This document shows, in pieces, positions 16,676 through 26,045 of a DNA stretch of 64,000 nucleotides (position 1 is its first letter; each line of letters starts with the position of its first letter). The position numbers were made by a program, and so were the translations under genes. The stretch spans positions 124,001 through 188,000 of the forward strand of contig NZ_JALJCW010000001.1 in the NCBI RefSeq assembly GCF_023634025.1. The letters are read 5' to 3'. This DNA comes from Hanstruepera flava. Lineage in GTDB: Bacteria; Bacteroidota; Bacteroidia; Flavobacteriales; Flavobacteriaceae. Below the pieces are notes generated by a model. The model was not told the origin of the DNA, searched no databases, and was given only the letters and a program-made list of their open reading frames with translations.

Positions 16676-17352
16676 TATGGTTTTTTATTTTCGTATAACC
16701 ACTTTTGAGTAAGTTCTAAAAAATCAAAATCTAAAGCTGATTTTTGGGGTTCTAATGTTCCTCCAATAAAGTTGCGTTGCAAGACATCTTCAATTAAATA
16801 ATCTTCTTTATTGTTATAGGGGTCAAACTCTTCCTTTAAGGAAATATCAAATAAGTTGGCCGTACTGTTAAACCAGAAGGCACGCCAGCCACTTCGCAAC
16901 TCTTTGATCAATTCAAAAGCCGTTTGTCCGGTTTGCCTATGGATAAGCTTAACCAATATCTGCCCTTCGGTTCGCGTGAGTTTTTTTAGCTCTTCTGAAA
17001 ATTCCTCTTCAATATACTTTTGAATCATTTTCATGTACTTGCGTTTCTCACTTTGCTTTTCCAAAGTCTTTAAACGTTCATTTAAGGACTCCAATCGCTC
17101 TGCTGCCAGTTTTGCGTAAGGATACACCTTAATGGTTTTCCGTCTAATAATTAAGTAACGTCGCCGGTCTTCTTTACTATCAAATTTCAACTTGTGAAGC
17201 AGTGTAACCTCATCTAAATTAATAGCCGACTGTGGAATGGAATCGCCTTCCACGATTATATAATACGTGTCTGTTGAATCTTGTACGTTTGCGTTAATTT
17301 GAGCAAACAAAAAACACGGAAATAAGAGAAATATCAATACAATTTTATTCAT
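16675..17352 (-). CDS. DUF4294 family secreted protein
   Basis: 225 residues with a signal peptide ending near FAQ (18). The body has DUF4294 features: DRRRYLIIRRKTIKVYPYAKLAAERL (split around 62-87) and GQILVKLIHRQTGQTAFELIKELRSGWRAFW, with many basic and aromatic residues. The family is restricted to Bacteroidota, has no known function and is probably periplasmic. It is first of a pair with the PAQR protein. Confidence 0.8.
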   Translation of the reverse strand: MNKIVLIFLLFPCFLFAQINANVQDSTDTYYIIVEGDSIPQSAINLDEVTLLHKLKFDSKEDRRRYLIIRRKTIKVYPYAKLAAERLESLNERLKTLEKQSEKRKYMKMIQKYIEEEFSEELKKLTRTEGQILVKLIHRQTGQTAFELIKELRSGWRAFWFNSTANLFDISLKEEFDPYNNKEDYLIEDVLQRNFIGGTLEPQKSALDFDFLELTQKWLYENKKP

Positions 17353-17465
17353 GTAATAATGGGCAACTAAAATTGTTCCAAAAGCGATTGTAAAATTAAT
17401 AATTTACATGAGCATAAACCTTAAAATCGTATTAATATTATTATTTTAGTCCAAAATATTGAAAC

Positions 17466-18554
17466 ATGGCAAAAAAGAGTGTACTCAACAAAAAGTCGAT
17501 GGACTTTTTAGAAAAATATTTAAACAATGCATCGCCAACAGGTTACGAATGGGAAGGTCAGAAAATTTGGATGGACTATTTAAAACCATATGTCGATGAG
17601 TTTATTACCGATACCTACGGAACTGCTGTAGGAGTTATAAACCCTAAAGCGAAATACAAAGTAGTTATTGAAGGTCATGCCGATGAAATTTCGTGGTATG
17701 TCAATTATATTACGGATAACGGCTTAATTTACGTTATTCGTAACGGTGGAAGCGACCACCAAATTGCACCTAGTAAAATTGTAGATATCCACACTAAAAA
17801 AGGGATTGTAAAAGGTGTTTTTGGATGGCCAGCCATTCACACAAGAAATAAATCTAAAGAAGAAGCCCCAAAGCCTGATAATATTACCATAGACATTGGT
17901 GCCAAAGATAAAGCTGAAGTAGAAAAAATGGGTGTTCATGTAGGTTGTGTTATTACCTATCCTGATGAATTTCATATCCTTAATAAGGATAAGTTTGTTT
18001 GTCGTGCTTTAGATAACCGAATGGGTGGTTTTATGATTGCAGAAGTGGCGCGTTTGTTAAAGGAGAATAAAAAATCCTTACCCTTTGGTTTATATATTAC
18101 AAACTCGGTACAAGAAGAAATTGGTTTGCGTGGTGCCGAAATGATTACCCAAACCATTAAACCTAACGTGGCGATAGTTACCGATGTAACCCACGATACC
18201 ACGACACCCATGATTGAAAAGAAAAAAGAAGGCCATTTGGAATTAGGTCTTGGTCCTGTTGTTGCCTATGCACCTGCTGTACAACAAAAATTGCGCGATT
18301 TAATTACCGATACAGCCGAAGAAAAAAATATACCATTTCAGCGTTCGGCATTATCACGAGCTACAGGAACCGATACCGATGCATTTGCTTATAGTAATGG
18401 AGGTGTTGCCTCGGCTTTAATTTCGTTACCATTACGTTATATGCATACCACAGTGGAAATGGTTCATAAAGACGACGTTGAAAATGTTATTCGATTAATT
18501 TATGAAACCTTACTTAAAATAGAAGACGGTGAAACATTTTCGTATTTTAAGTAA
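17466..18554 (+). CDS. M42 family metallopeptidase (glutamyl aminopeptidase/cellulase M-like)
   Basis: 362 residues, cytoplasmic. Metal-binding and catalytic features are in order: EGHADEISW (His-x-Asp), CRALDNRMGG (bridging Asp), NSVQEEIGLRGA (catalytic Glu-Glu), VTDVTHDT and the final His in LRYMHTTVEMV. M42 enzymes are large tetrahedral aminopeptidases that trim peptides. All key residues are present. A hairpin terminator follows the gene. Confidence 0.9.
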   Translation: MAKKSVLNKKSMDFLEKYLNNASPTGYEWEGQKIWMDYLKPYVDEFITDTYGTAVGVINPKAKYKVVIEGHADEISWYVNYITDNGLIYVIRNGGSDHQIAPSKIVDIHTKKGIVKGVFGWPAIHTRNKSKEEAPKPDNITIDIGAKDKAEVEKMGVHVGCVITYPDEFHILNKDKFVCRALDNRMGGFMIAEVARLLKENKKSLPFGLYITNSVQEEIGLRGAEMITQTIKPNVAIVTDVTHDTTTPMIEKKKEGHLELGLGPVVAYAPAVQQKLRDLITDTAEEKNIPFQRSALSRATGTDTDAFAYSNGGVASALISLPLRYMHTTVEMVHKDDVENVIRLIYETLLKIEDGETFSYFK

Positions 18555-18575
18555 GACATAAACACACATTACATT

Positions 18576-18595
18576 AAGCCTCTTGAATGAGGCTT
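18576..18595 (+). terminator. Intrinsic terminator after the M42 peptidase
   Basis: AAGCCTC / GAGGCTT stem (7 bp, 6-base loop) followed by a T-run on the plus strand. It lies 8 bases before the NUDIX ATG, which argues against any earlier TTG start for that gene. Confidence 0.7.
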
Positions 18596-18603
18596 TTTTA
18601 ATC

Positions 18604-19155
18604 ATGGACGAACGTATTGACATTGTTGATAAAAATGGTGAACCCACAGGACAAACAGCCTTAAAATCTGAAATCCACACCCAAGGGTTTTACCATAATA
18701 CGGCCCATTTATGGTTATATACAGCAAGTGGCGACATACTCTTGGCACAACGCGCTGCAACAAAAGCTATTTGCCCTTTGTTATGGGATGTATCTGTTGC
18801 CGGGCATGTAGATGCTGGAGAGACTATTGTGGAAGCAGCTATTCGCGAAACCCTAGAAGAAATTGGCTTGGCAATACGCGAGTCTGATTTACAGAAAATA
18901 GGTGTTTTTCCGTGTTTTCAAACCTATGATAACGGAATAGTCGATAATGAATTCCACCATACGTTTATTGTAGAATTACAAACACCCATTGATCAACTTA
19001 AACCACAACAGGGTGAAGTTGAAGCCTTAAAACTATTAAGCATTTCAGCGTGTTTAAAAGCTTTGGATACCAGTGATTATAACAAGCATTTTATATCAAG
19101 TAATAGACCCTATTATGAGTTTGTGTTCCATACCATTGCACAATTAACTTCATGA
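18604..19155 (+). CDS. NUDIX hydrolase (IPP-isomerase-like branch)
   Basis: 183 residues from the ATG at 18604. An upstream TTG would place the start inside the terminator hairpin. The Nudix box G-x5-E-x7-REUxEExGU is complete (residues 67-89, ending RETLEEIGL). The N-terminus MDERIDIVDKNGEPTG and the spacing match YfcD-type NUDIX proteins, which resemble isopentenyl-diphosphate isomerase but hydrolyse nucleoside-diphosphate-like substrates. The substrate is uncertain. The PrsW gene follows after 25 bases. Confidence 0.85.
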   Translation: MDERIDIVDKNGEPTGQTALKSEIHTQGFYHNTAHLWLYTASGDILLAQRAATKAICPLLWDVSVAGHVDAGETIVEAAIRETLEEIGLAIRESDLQKIGVFPCFQTYDNGIVDNEFHHTFIVELQTPIDQLKPQQGEVEALKLLSISACLKALDTSDYNKHFISSNRPYYEFVFHTIAQLTS

Positions 19156-19180
19156 TTTTTTCTATTTTTATAACCCGATT

Positions 19181-19858
19181 ATGAATTTATTACTTTTTGC
19201 CATAGCTCCCGTTTGCGTTATTATATTATACATCTACTTAAAGGATAAGTATGATAAAGAACCCAAGCTCCTACTCTTTTACTGCTTTATGTTCGGTGGT
19301 TTTGTAAGTATAATTATCACCACCATTTTGTATATGATGTTTGATTATGTGGTTACTTTAGATAAACTAGATATTATGCAGCAATTTATAAGGGCCTTTT
19401 TTGTTGTTGGATTTACCGAAGAGTTTAGTAAATACATTATAGTAAGGTATTATGCGCAAACCAAAGACGCCTTTAACGAACCTTTTGACGGTATAGTCTA
19501 TGCTGTGATGGTATCGATGGGTTTTGCAGCTACAGAAAATATTTTCTATGTCCTGGAAGGTGGTTACGAAATTGCCATTTTACGTGCCTTTACCGCAATA
19601 CCTGCACATGCTACGTTTGCCATACTTATGGGCTATTTTATGGGGCAAGCCAAGTTTTCCAATAATCGGGCGCAACTTAATTTAAAAGGCCTTTTGTTGG
19701 CCATTGTATTCCATGGAGCCTATGACTTTTTCTTATTCATTGACTTTGTACCAGGAGTTTGGATTGGCGCATTTGTGTCTTTAATTGTAGGTATTATATT
19801 GTCTAGAAACGCCATTAAGGCCCATCAAATCAATTCGCATTTACGCCAAAAATTATAG
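19181..19858 (+). CDS. PrsW-family intramembrane metalloprotease
   Basis: 225 residues, about seven membrane helices. The catalytic EExxK motif is in FTEEFSKY (about residues 84-91). The later NEPFDGIVYA, ATENIFY and IPAHATFAILMGY motifs supply the conserved Glu/His residues of the family. In Bacillus, PrsW cleaves an anti-sigma factor; related proteins are CAAX-protease-like. No sigma/anti-sigma pair is nearby, so the target is unknown. Confidence 0.85.
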   Translation: MNLLLFAIAPVCVIILYIYLKDKYDKEPKLLLFYCFMFGGFVSIIITTILYMMFDYVVTLDKLDIMQQFIRAFFVVGFTEEFSKYIIVRYYAQTKDAFNEPFDGIVYAVMVSMGFAATENIFYVLEGGYEIAILRAFTAIPAHATFAILMGYFMGQAKFSNNRAQLNLKGLLLAIVFHGAYDFFLFIDFVPGVWIGAFVSLIVGIILSRNAIKAHQINSHLRQKL

Positions 19859-19986
19859 TTTGGCAAAACCTGATTTTCTTCATATAATCTTAATTAGGAG
19901 AGTTGTAATTTTACCCGTATTTTTAAACCATCAAAAAAAAACGAATCTAGTATTCGTTTCGTATTACAATAATTAAATTTTTATTC

Positions 19987-20466
19987 ATGACCTATAAAAC
20001 TATTGTTAATGGCGACTTGACATTTGATATTAATCAAGAAGCGCTCAATCAATTCGATGCCATTAAAATTTCAGATTCCCAGTTTCATGTTTTAAATCAT
20101 AACGAAACCTTTAACGCCAAAATAACCAAAAGTAATTTTAACAAGAAAACCTATACCGTTACTGTTAATAACAACACCTATGACGTTGCTATAATGAGCG
20201 ATCTGGATATCTTGATTAAAGATATGGGCTTCGAGGTTGGTGCAGCCAAACGTGTTAACGATGTAAAAGCACCTATGCCTGGTTTAATACTTGAAATAAG
20301 TGTAAAAGAAGGACAAGAAGTAAAAGAAGACGACCCGATACTCATTCTTGAAGCCATGAAAATGGAAAATGTAATTACAGCACCAAGAGATGCTGTTATA
20401 AAACATATAGCCGTAAAGAATGGAAATGCAGTAGATAAAAACCAACTCTTAATAGAATTAGAATAG
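19987..20466 (+). CDS. Biotin carboxyl carrier protein of an acyl-CoA carboxylase
   Basis: 159 residues. The C-terminal biotinyl domain has EAMKMEN with the biotin-accepting Lys125, preceded by the APMPGLI turn typical of these domains. The N-terminal 85 residues look like the linker/BT-type domain found in carriers of propionyl-CoA and related carboxylases. It is first of a three-gene operon (2 bases to the next gene) and carries CO2 between the other two subunits. Confidence 0.9.
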   Translation: MTYKTIVNGDLTFDINQEALNQFDAIKISDSQFHVLNHNETFNAKITKSNFNKKTYTVTVNNNTYDVAIMSDLDILIKDMGFEVGAAKRVNDVKAPMPGLILEISVKEGQEVKEDDPILILEAMKMENVITAPRDAVIKHIAVKNGNAVDKNQLLIELE

Positions 20467-20467
20467 A

Positions 20468-21910
20468 ATGAAAAAGATACTTATCGCCAACCGAGGTGAA
20501 ATTGCTATTCGTGTTATGCGTACAGCCAAGAAAATGGGCATTAAAACGGTTGCCGTATATTCTACAGCCGATAGGCATGCACCGCATGTTAAGTACGCCG
20601 ATGAAGCGGTATTGTTGGGAGAAGCCCCTTCAAGCCAATCGTATTTAAGAGCCGATAAAATTATTGAAGCTTGTAAAGATTTAGATGTGGATGCCATACA
20701 TCCAGGTTATGGATTTTTAAGTGAAAATGCCGAGTTTGCCGAGTTATGTGAAAAAAACAACATTGTTTTTATTGGTCCACGCTCTAAGGCCATTCGGGTT
20801 ATGGGTAGTAAATTGGCAGCTAAAGAAACCGTAAAAGCATACAATATTCCTATGGTACCTGGTATTGATGAAGCCATTACCGATGTTGCTAAAGCCAAAA
20901 GCATTGCTCAAGAAATTGGTTTTCCCATTTTAATTAAAGCATCAGCTGGTGGTGGCGGAAAAGGCATGCGTGTTGTTGAAAAGGAAAGCGATTTAGAATC
21001 GCAAATGGAACGCGCTATTAGCGAAGCGACTTCGGCTTTTGGTGATGGTTCCGTATTTATCGAAAAATATGTAAGCTCGCCTCGCCATATTGAAATTCAA
21101 GTTATGGCAGACGACCATGGCAATGTTCTTCATTTTTTTGAACGCGAATGTAGTATTCAACGGCGTCATCAAAAAGTAGTTGAAGAAGCGCCTTCTTCAG
21201 TATTAACTCCAGAATTACGCGATAAAATGGGAGAAGCGGCCATTAATGTAGCACGTTCTTGTGATTACATTGGTGCTGGTACCGTTGAGTTTTTATTGGA
21301 TGACCAGCATAACTTCTACTTTCTGGAAATGAATACACGCTTACAGGTTGAACACCCTGTTTCTGAAATTATTGCGGGTGTTGACCTGGTTGAACTTCAA
21401 ATACGTGTAGCACGTGGTGAAGCCCTAAAGATGCAACAAGAAGACTTAAAAATTCACGGACATGCTTTAGAACTACGTGTATATGCTGAAGATCCATTAA
21501 ATAACTTTTTACCTAGTGTAGGAACACTAGACACCTATAAATTGCCTGTTGGTAAAGGTATTCGAGTAGATAACGGATTTGAGGAAGGCATGGAAGTTCC
21601 TATTTATTACGATCCCATGCTTTCAAAATTAATTACCTATGGTAACACAAGAGAAGAAGCCATTCAACTTATGATTCAAGCCATTGATGCTTATAAGGTA
21701 AGAGGTGTTGAAACCACATTACCATTTGGTAGGTTTGTATGCGAACATGAAGCCTTTAGGTCTGGACATTTTGATACCCATTTCGTGAAAAAATACTATT
21801 CTCCAGAGGCTTTGTTGGATGATCAAAAACGAGAAGCCGAAATTGCTGCCCATATTGCACTTAAGCAATATTTGGAAGACAAAAAACTATTACGCTTACC
21901 AAAACAATAA
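20468..21910 (+). CDS. accC: Biotin carboxylase subunit of acyl-CoA carboxylase
   Basis: 480 residues, the normal length. It starts KKILIANRGEIAIRVMRTAK. The ATP-grasp glycine loop is KASAGGGGKGMRV, and EMNTRLQVEHPVSE carries catalytic and metal-binding residues, with CSIQRRHQKVVEEAPS nearby. It carboxylates biotin on the carrier protein with ATP and bicarbonate. Because it sits with a decarboxylase-type beta subunit, the complex is more likely propionyl-/acyl-CoA carboxylase than a dedicated fatty-acid-synthesis acetyl-CoA carboxylase. Confidence 0.93.
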   Translation: MKKILIANRGEIAIRVMRTAKKMGIKTVAVYSTADRHAPHVKYADEAVLLGEAPSSQSYLRADKIIEACKDLDVDAIHPGYGFLSENAEFAELCEKNNIVFIGPRSKAIRVMGSKLAAKETVKAYNIPMVPGIDEAITDVAKAKSIAQEIGFPILIKASAGGGGKGMRVVEKESDLESQMERAISEATSAFGDGSVFIEKYVSSPRHIEIQVMADDHGNVLHFFERECSIQRRHQKVVEEAPSSVLTPELRDKMGEAAINVARSCDYIGAGTVEFLLDDQHNFYFLEMNTRLQVEHPVSEIIAGVDLVELQIRVARGEALKMQQEDLKIHGHALELRVYAEDPLNNFLPSVGTLDTYKLPVGKGIRVDNGFEEGMEVPIYYDPMLSKLITYGNTREEAIQLMIQAIDAYKVRGVETTLPFGRFVCEHEAFRSGHFDTHFVKKYYSPEALLDDQKREAEIAAHIALKQYLEDKKLLRLPKQ

Positions 21911-21950
21911 ACCTTAAGATATTTCAAATAGAAATAGACTTTATACTATT

Positions 21951-23492
21951 ATGGAAGACAAAATAAAAATACTAAACGATAAACTAACCCAAGCCTATTT
22001 AGGTGGCGGACAACAACGTATTGACAAACAACACGAAAAGAAAAAACTAACGGCTCGCGAACGCGTAGACTATTTAATGGACGAAGGTTCGTTTGAAGAA
22101 ATAGGCGCATTGGTTACACACCGTACCAAGGACTTTGGCATGGAAAACCAAAAGTTTTATGGCGATGGTGTTATTACAGGTTATGGTACAGTAGATGGCC
22201 GTTTAGTTTATGTATTTGCTCAAGATTTTACAGTTTTTGGTGGATCTCTTTCTGAAACACATGCCGAAAAAATATGTAAAATAATGGACTTGGCTGTAAA
22301 GGTTGGTGCGCCATTAATTGGGCTTAACGATTCTGGCGGTGCGCGTATACAAGAAGGTGTTCGTTCGTTGGGTGGTTATGCTGATATATTTTATAGAAAC
22401 GTACAGGCCTCTGGAGTCATTCCACAAATATCGGCTATTATGGGACCTTGTGCCGGTGGGGCCGTCTATTCGCCTGCCATGACCGATTTTACCATTATGG
22501 TTCAAGATACCAGCTATATGTTTGTTACGGGTCCTAATGTGGTGAAAACCGTTACTAACGAAGAGGTTTCATCAGAAGAACTAGGTGGTGCAAGCACCCA
22601 TTCCGTAAAATCTGGAGTGGCACACAAAACGGCTTCCAATGATATTGAATGTTTAGAATCGGTTAAGCAACTTTTAAGCTATATGCCACAGAGCAATACC
22701 GAAAAAGCTTTGGATATTCCTTTTGAATTGCAAGATGAAATTCGAGATGTCTTATCTAATATCGTTCCAGATAATGCCAACAAGCCCTATGATATGCATG
22801 ATGTTATTGCTGGTATTATAGACCAAGATTCGTTTTATGAAATCCATAAAGATTATGCCGAAAACATTATTGTAGGCTTTGCCAGATTGGGTGGAAAAAG
22901 TATAGGCATAGTAGCCAATCAGCCTATGTTTCTTGCAGGCGTTTTAGATGTAAACAGCTCCAAAAAAGGGGCGCGTTTTGTCCGTTTTTGCGATGCCTTT
23001 AATATCCCCTTATTGGTGTTAGAAGATGTACCAGGCTTTTTACCGGGAACAGACCAAGAGTGGAACGGTATTATTGTACATGGTGCGAAATTACTATATG
23101 CCTTTAGCGAAGCAACTGTACCTAGGGTAACTGTTATTACGCGAAAAGCTTATGGCGGTGCCTATGATGTGATGAACTCTAAACACATTGGTGCCGATAT
23201 GAATTTTGCATGGCCTAGTGCCGAAATTGCCGTTATGGGTGCCAAAGGCGCTGCCGAAATTATATTTAAACGCGATATTCAAGCTGCCGAAGATAAGGAG
23301 GCCAAATGGAAAGAGAAAGAAGCCGAGTATGCCGATCTATTTGCCAATCCGTATAGCGCTGCAGAACGTGGCTTTATAGATGAAGTGATTTTACCAAAAG
23401 ACACGCGACGGAAATTGATAAAGGCTTTTGCTATGTTGGAAGATAAAGACGTGAATAGACCTAAACGTAAACATGGTAATATTCCATTGTAA
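21951..23492 (+). CDS. Acyl-CoA (propionyl-CoA) carboxylase carboxyltransferase beta subunit
   Basis: 513 residues, the size and pattern of PccB-type fused carboxyltransferases. Oxyanion-hole glycine motifs are visible in both halves: [30 protein letters not shown], and later [13 protein letters not shown] and [11 protein letters not shown]. The zinc finger of AccD is absent. It transfers CO2 from biotin to an acyl-CoA, probably propionyl-CoA to methylmalonyl-CoA. This fits with the PrpE-like ligase at 45.7-47.6 kb. It lies 40 bases after accC. Confidence 0.92.
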   Translation: MEDKIKILNDKLTQAYLGGGQQRIDKQHEKKKLTARERVDYLMDEGSFEEIGALVTHRTKDFGMENQKFYGDGVITGYGTVDGRLVYVFAQDFTVFGGSLSETHAEKICKIMDLAVKVGAPLIGLNDSGGARIQEGVRSLGGYADIFYRNVQASGVIPQISAIMGPCAGGAVYSPAMTDFTIMVQDTSYMFVTGPNVVKTVTNEEVSSEELGGASTHSVKSGVAHKTASNDIECLESVKQLLSYMPQSNTEKALDIPFELQDEIRDVLSNIVPDNANKPYDMHDVIAGIIDQDSFYEIHKDYAENIIVGFARLGGKSIGIVANQPMFLAGVLDVNSSKKGARFVRFCDAFNIPLLVLEDVPGFLPGTDQEWNGIIVHGAKLLYAFSEATVPRVTVITRKAYGGAYDVMNSKHIGADMNFAWPSAEIAVMGAKGAAEIIFKRDIQAAEDKEAKWKEKEAEYADLFANPYSAAERGFIDEVILPKDTRRKLIKAFAMLEDKDVNRPKRKHGNIPL

Positions 23493-23531
23493 TTTAGTAT
23501 CTTTATTTTTACTAATTAATCTTGTAACATC

Positions 23532-24095
23532 ATGAAAAAATTAATTCTCTTAAGCGTTTGCCTAGTAATGGGTATAACTGCTTTTTCTCAAACCCCTGAA
23601 GAAATGAAAGCCTGGCAAGAAAACATGACGCCAGGGGAACATCACAAATGGCTAGCCTCAATGAATGGTAATTGGGACGCTACGGTAAAATTCTGGATGG
23701 CTCCAGACCAACCACCTACGGTTTCAAAAGCCACTACTAAAAACGAAATGATTATGAATGGCTTGTACCAACGCTCACAGCATTCTGGTGAAATGATGGG
23801 GCAACCTTTTTTTGGTGAAAGCATTACGGCTTATGATAATGCCAAAAAAAAGTTTTTAAGCACATGGATTGACAATTTTGGTAGTAGTATCATGTTTATG
23901 GAAGGGCAATATAATCCTAAAGCTGATGTCCTAACCCTAGAAGGTAAAATGATGGATCCTGCCACAGGAAAAGACATGCATGTAAAATATGTTTTAACTA
24001 AAAAATCTGAAGACAAGCATGTATTTGAAATGTATATGGTTACGGATGGTAATGAATTTAAAACTATGGAAATCACCTATAATAGAGATCAATAA
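23532..24095 (+). CDS. DUF1579 family exported protein
   Basis: 187 residues with a signal peptide (MKKLILLSVCLVMGITAFSQ). The DUF1579 pattern is clear: GEHHKWLASMNGNWDATVKFW, then NGLYQRSQHSGEMMGQPFFG and NAKKKFLSTWIDNFGSS. These are lipocalin-like beta-barrels of unknown function in the envelope. It follows the carboxylase operon by 39 bases and may be read through; a strong terminator follows. Confidence 0.85.
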   Translation: MKKLILLSVCLVMGITAFSQTPEEMKAWQENMTPGEHHKWLASMNGNWDATVKFWMAPDQPPTVSKATTKNEMIMNGLYQRSQHSGEMMGQPFFGESITAYDNAKKKFLSTWIDNFGSSIMFMEGQYNPKADVLTLEGKMMDPATGKDMHVKYVLTKKSEDKHVFEMYMVTDGNEFKTMEITYNRDQ

Positions 24096-24112
24096 ATTTT
24101 TTTTTAAATACT

Positions 24113-24147
24113 AAAAACCTTCTTTATGTACTATAAAGAAGGTTTTT
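24113..24147. terminator. Bidirectional terminator between DUF1579 and marC
   Basis: A 15-base inverted repeat (24113-24127 with 24133-24147) with a 5-base loop. T-runs flank it on both strands, so it ends the two convergent genes. Confidence 0.85.
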
Positions 24148-24777
24148 TTATAGTATTGCACCAATAACTGCTATAACTGACGATAAAATATACTCCACAC
24201 CTATTGCTATCACGATAAAACCAATAATACGTGACAGGGCATTTATACCTGAAGCACCCAAAAACTTCACTATAAAATGTGCCGATTTTAAAATCAAATA
24301 AATGGCAACCGTTACCAATACCATAGCTCCTAAAATAGTACCTATTTGTACTGCTGATTGATACTCCTGGTTATAGGTAATCAATAACGAAATGGTTCCT
24401 GGTCCGGCCAGCATAGGTATCGCCAAAGGGGTTAACGAAATGGCGTCGCGAGATTCAATATCCTTTTGTACCTTCTCGCGCTTCATGCCCTTATGCTCTC
24501 TAAACTTTCCTGTTAACAACGCAAAACCCGAAGAGGCGATAATTAGTCCGCCAGCTATTTTTAAAGCGTTTAAACTAATGCCAAAAAAAGACAAAATATA
24601 TTTCCCGGCAAAGAAGGACAATAATAAAATAACTAACACATCAATAGCGGTCCAAAAAGCGGTTACCGCACGTTCTTTTTTAGTGTTTTCTTGTGTGAGT
24701 CCTACAAAAACGGGTACCGTTCCCAGAGGATTCATAATGGAGAATAAAGCACCAAAACTAATTAAAAATAAGTCCAT
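24148..24777 (-). CDS. MarC family inner-membrane protein
   Basis: 209 residues from the ATG at 24777 (MDLFLISFGALFSIMNPLG), which is where the family homology begins; the 26 codons upstream are poorly supported. There are six membrane helices, with the conserved NPLGTVPVF in helix 1 and the central TPLAIPMLAGPGTISLLI. MarC proteins were once linked to multidrug resistance; their role is not established. Last gene of the minus-strand run, 78 bases after the C45 gene. Confidence 0.88.
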   Translation of the reverse strand: MDLFLISFGALFSIMNPLGTVPVFVGLTQENTKKERAVTAFWTAIDVLVILLLSFFAGKYILSFFGISLNALKIAGGLIIASSGFALLTGKFREHKGMKREKVQKDIESRDAISLTPLAIPMLAGPGTISLLITYNQEYQSAVQIGTILGAMVLVTVAIYLILKSAHFIVKFLGASGINALSRIIGFIVIAIGVEYILSSVIAVIGAIL

Positions 24778-24855
24778 AGTTTTTGCTGCAAATTCCGTGT
24801 TTTTTACACAAACAAACGTTACCAAATATTTAAACTTTGGTAAGGAAACAATCAA

Positions 24856-26034
24856 TTATTTACTACTGAATGTTACCGATTTGTATTGGGATTCATCTGG
24901 TGGTCCTGCTGTAATCTGAAAATTGAGATTGCCTGTTAAGGTCATGATAACCGAAGCAAAGGTAAAGCCTCTACCATCATGATTATTCGTGTTGCAAACC
25001 GGGTTGTCTGGGTCGTCTTTAGAGCGTAAGGCATCCATAATAATGTTATCATTAATTTCTGGAGTTGCAACCATACGCTTTTTAAGTGCTGCGAGCCTTA
25101 AATAGCTATTTGTGTTTTGTAATTGGCTTTTATTTTCATCGGTTGGTTTATGTTTTTCATACCATGATTTTACATCGGTATTGACAATGGGATGATTGGT
25201 ATGGTATACGGTACCATTGGTGTTTTTAGGATTAAATCGCACTACTTGGTTGGCCGATGCTTCAAAGTCATAAACTTCTCCACGAATTCCAATAATATAA
25301 TTCTGCCCAGAGGCATGCTTGACGTTTTGAATAAATTGCAACAGATCTGCTTTATCTGTTGAATTGATAATCCGCCTTACCACAAAGGCCACAGGTAAAC
25401 CACTGTTTGATGCCTGTAACTGCATAATGGTATTTAACACAACACCTACGCCTGTTTCGTTCATGCCGTTAAGGGCAATTAATCCAGGGTGTGTTAGTAT
25501 TAATTGTTCGGGTCTGTTTGTGGTTCGTTCCAATCGAATTAAGGTTTGATACCCATCGGTATAACTTTCGATATCCATATTTTGGGCAATGTAACTGGTA
25601 CTGCCATTTATGCTTGGTACGCCTACATCGCTACAATGGTGATTGTACAACTCGTCAATATACACCCAAAACTCATCTAATAAATTTAATACCAAGATAT
25701 CCCTAAAGGCTTGACCAGAACCATCGGCTATACCCCTAACCTCTTCATATAAACTGGGTGTGTGTTCTTTTATGGCTGCTTCATAATTGGCTTGTTTATA
25801 AAAGGCGTCTAGGGTTAACTCGGCATCCTTTTTAAAATATTTAGTGGTGTTGGCTTTCCACTTGGTAACAATTTCTGCTATTTCTGTTTTAAAGTGTTTA
25901 CCATGCTGTAAACCCAAGTCGTAGCCAGTGCCTGATAAGGTGATTTCTTTTAATACGCGATTAGAATTCTTGTTCTGCCCTAAAGCATTTAGAACAACCA
26001 ACACAAGAATGATTAGTAAGATTCTTTTTTTCAT
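24856..26034 (-). CDS. C45-family autoproteolytic acyltransferase/hydrolase
   Basis: 392 residues with a signal peptide (1-19). A chain-start Cys is likely at C134 (NHHCSDVGV), after which Ntn-hydrolases of the C45/penicillin acyltransferase family self-cleave. The following AQNMDIES matches the conserved Asn-x-Asp segment, and ALNGMNETGVGVVLN fits the core. It would hydrolyse an amide such as an N-acyl amino acid in the periplasm; the substrate is unknown. It is 11 bases after the SUMF1-like gene and probably co-transcribed. Confidence 0.8.
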   Translation of the reverse strand: MKKRILLIILVLVVLNALGQNKNSNRVLKEITLSGTGYDLGLQHGKHFKTEIAEIVTKWKANTTKYFKKDAELTLDAFYKQANYEAAIKEHTPSLYEEVRGIADGSGQAFRDILVLNLLDEFWVYIDELYNHHCSDVGVPSINGSTSYIAQNMDIESYTDGYQTLIRLERTTNRPEQLILTHPGLIALNGMNETGVGVVLNTIMQLQASNSGLPVAFVVRRIINSTDKADLLQFIQNVKHASGQNYIIGIRGEVYDFEASANQVVRFNPKNTNGTVYHTNHPIVNTDVKSWYEKHKPTDENKSQLQNTNSYLRLAALKKRMVATPEINDNIIMDALRSKDDPDNPVCNTNNHDGRGFTFASVIMTLTGNLNFQITAGPPDESQYKSVTFSSK

Positions 26035-26045
26035 AATATATTGTT

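Noticed and set aside
18583-18603. Earlier TTG start for the NUDIX gene
   Set aside because: It lies in the terminator hairpin of the gene before; the ATG at 18604 starts the family homology.
24392-24919. 175-codon plus-strand frame over marC
   Set aside because: Antisense to marC, which has all family motifs; the frame has no domain and starts within the membrane protein.
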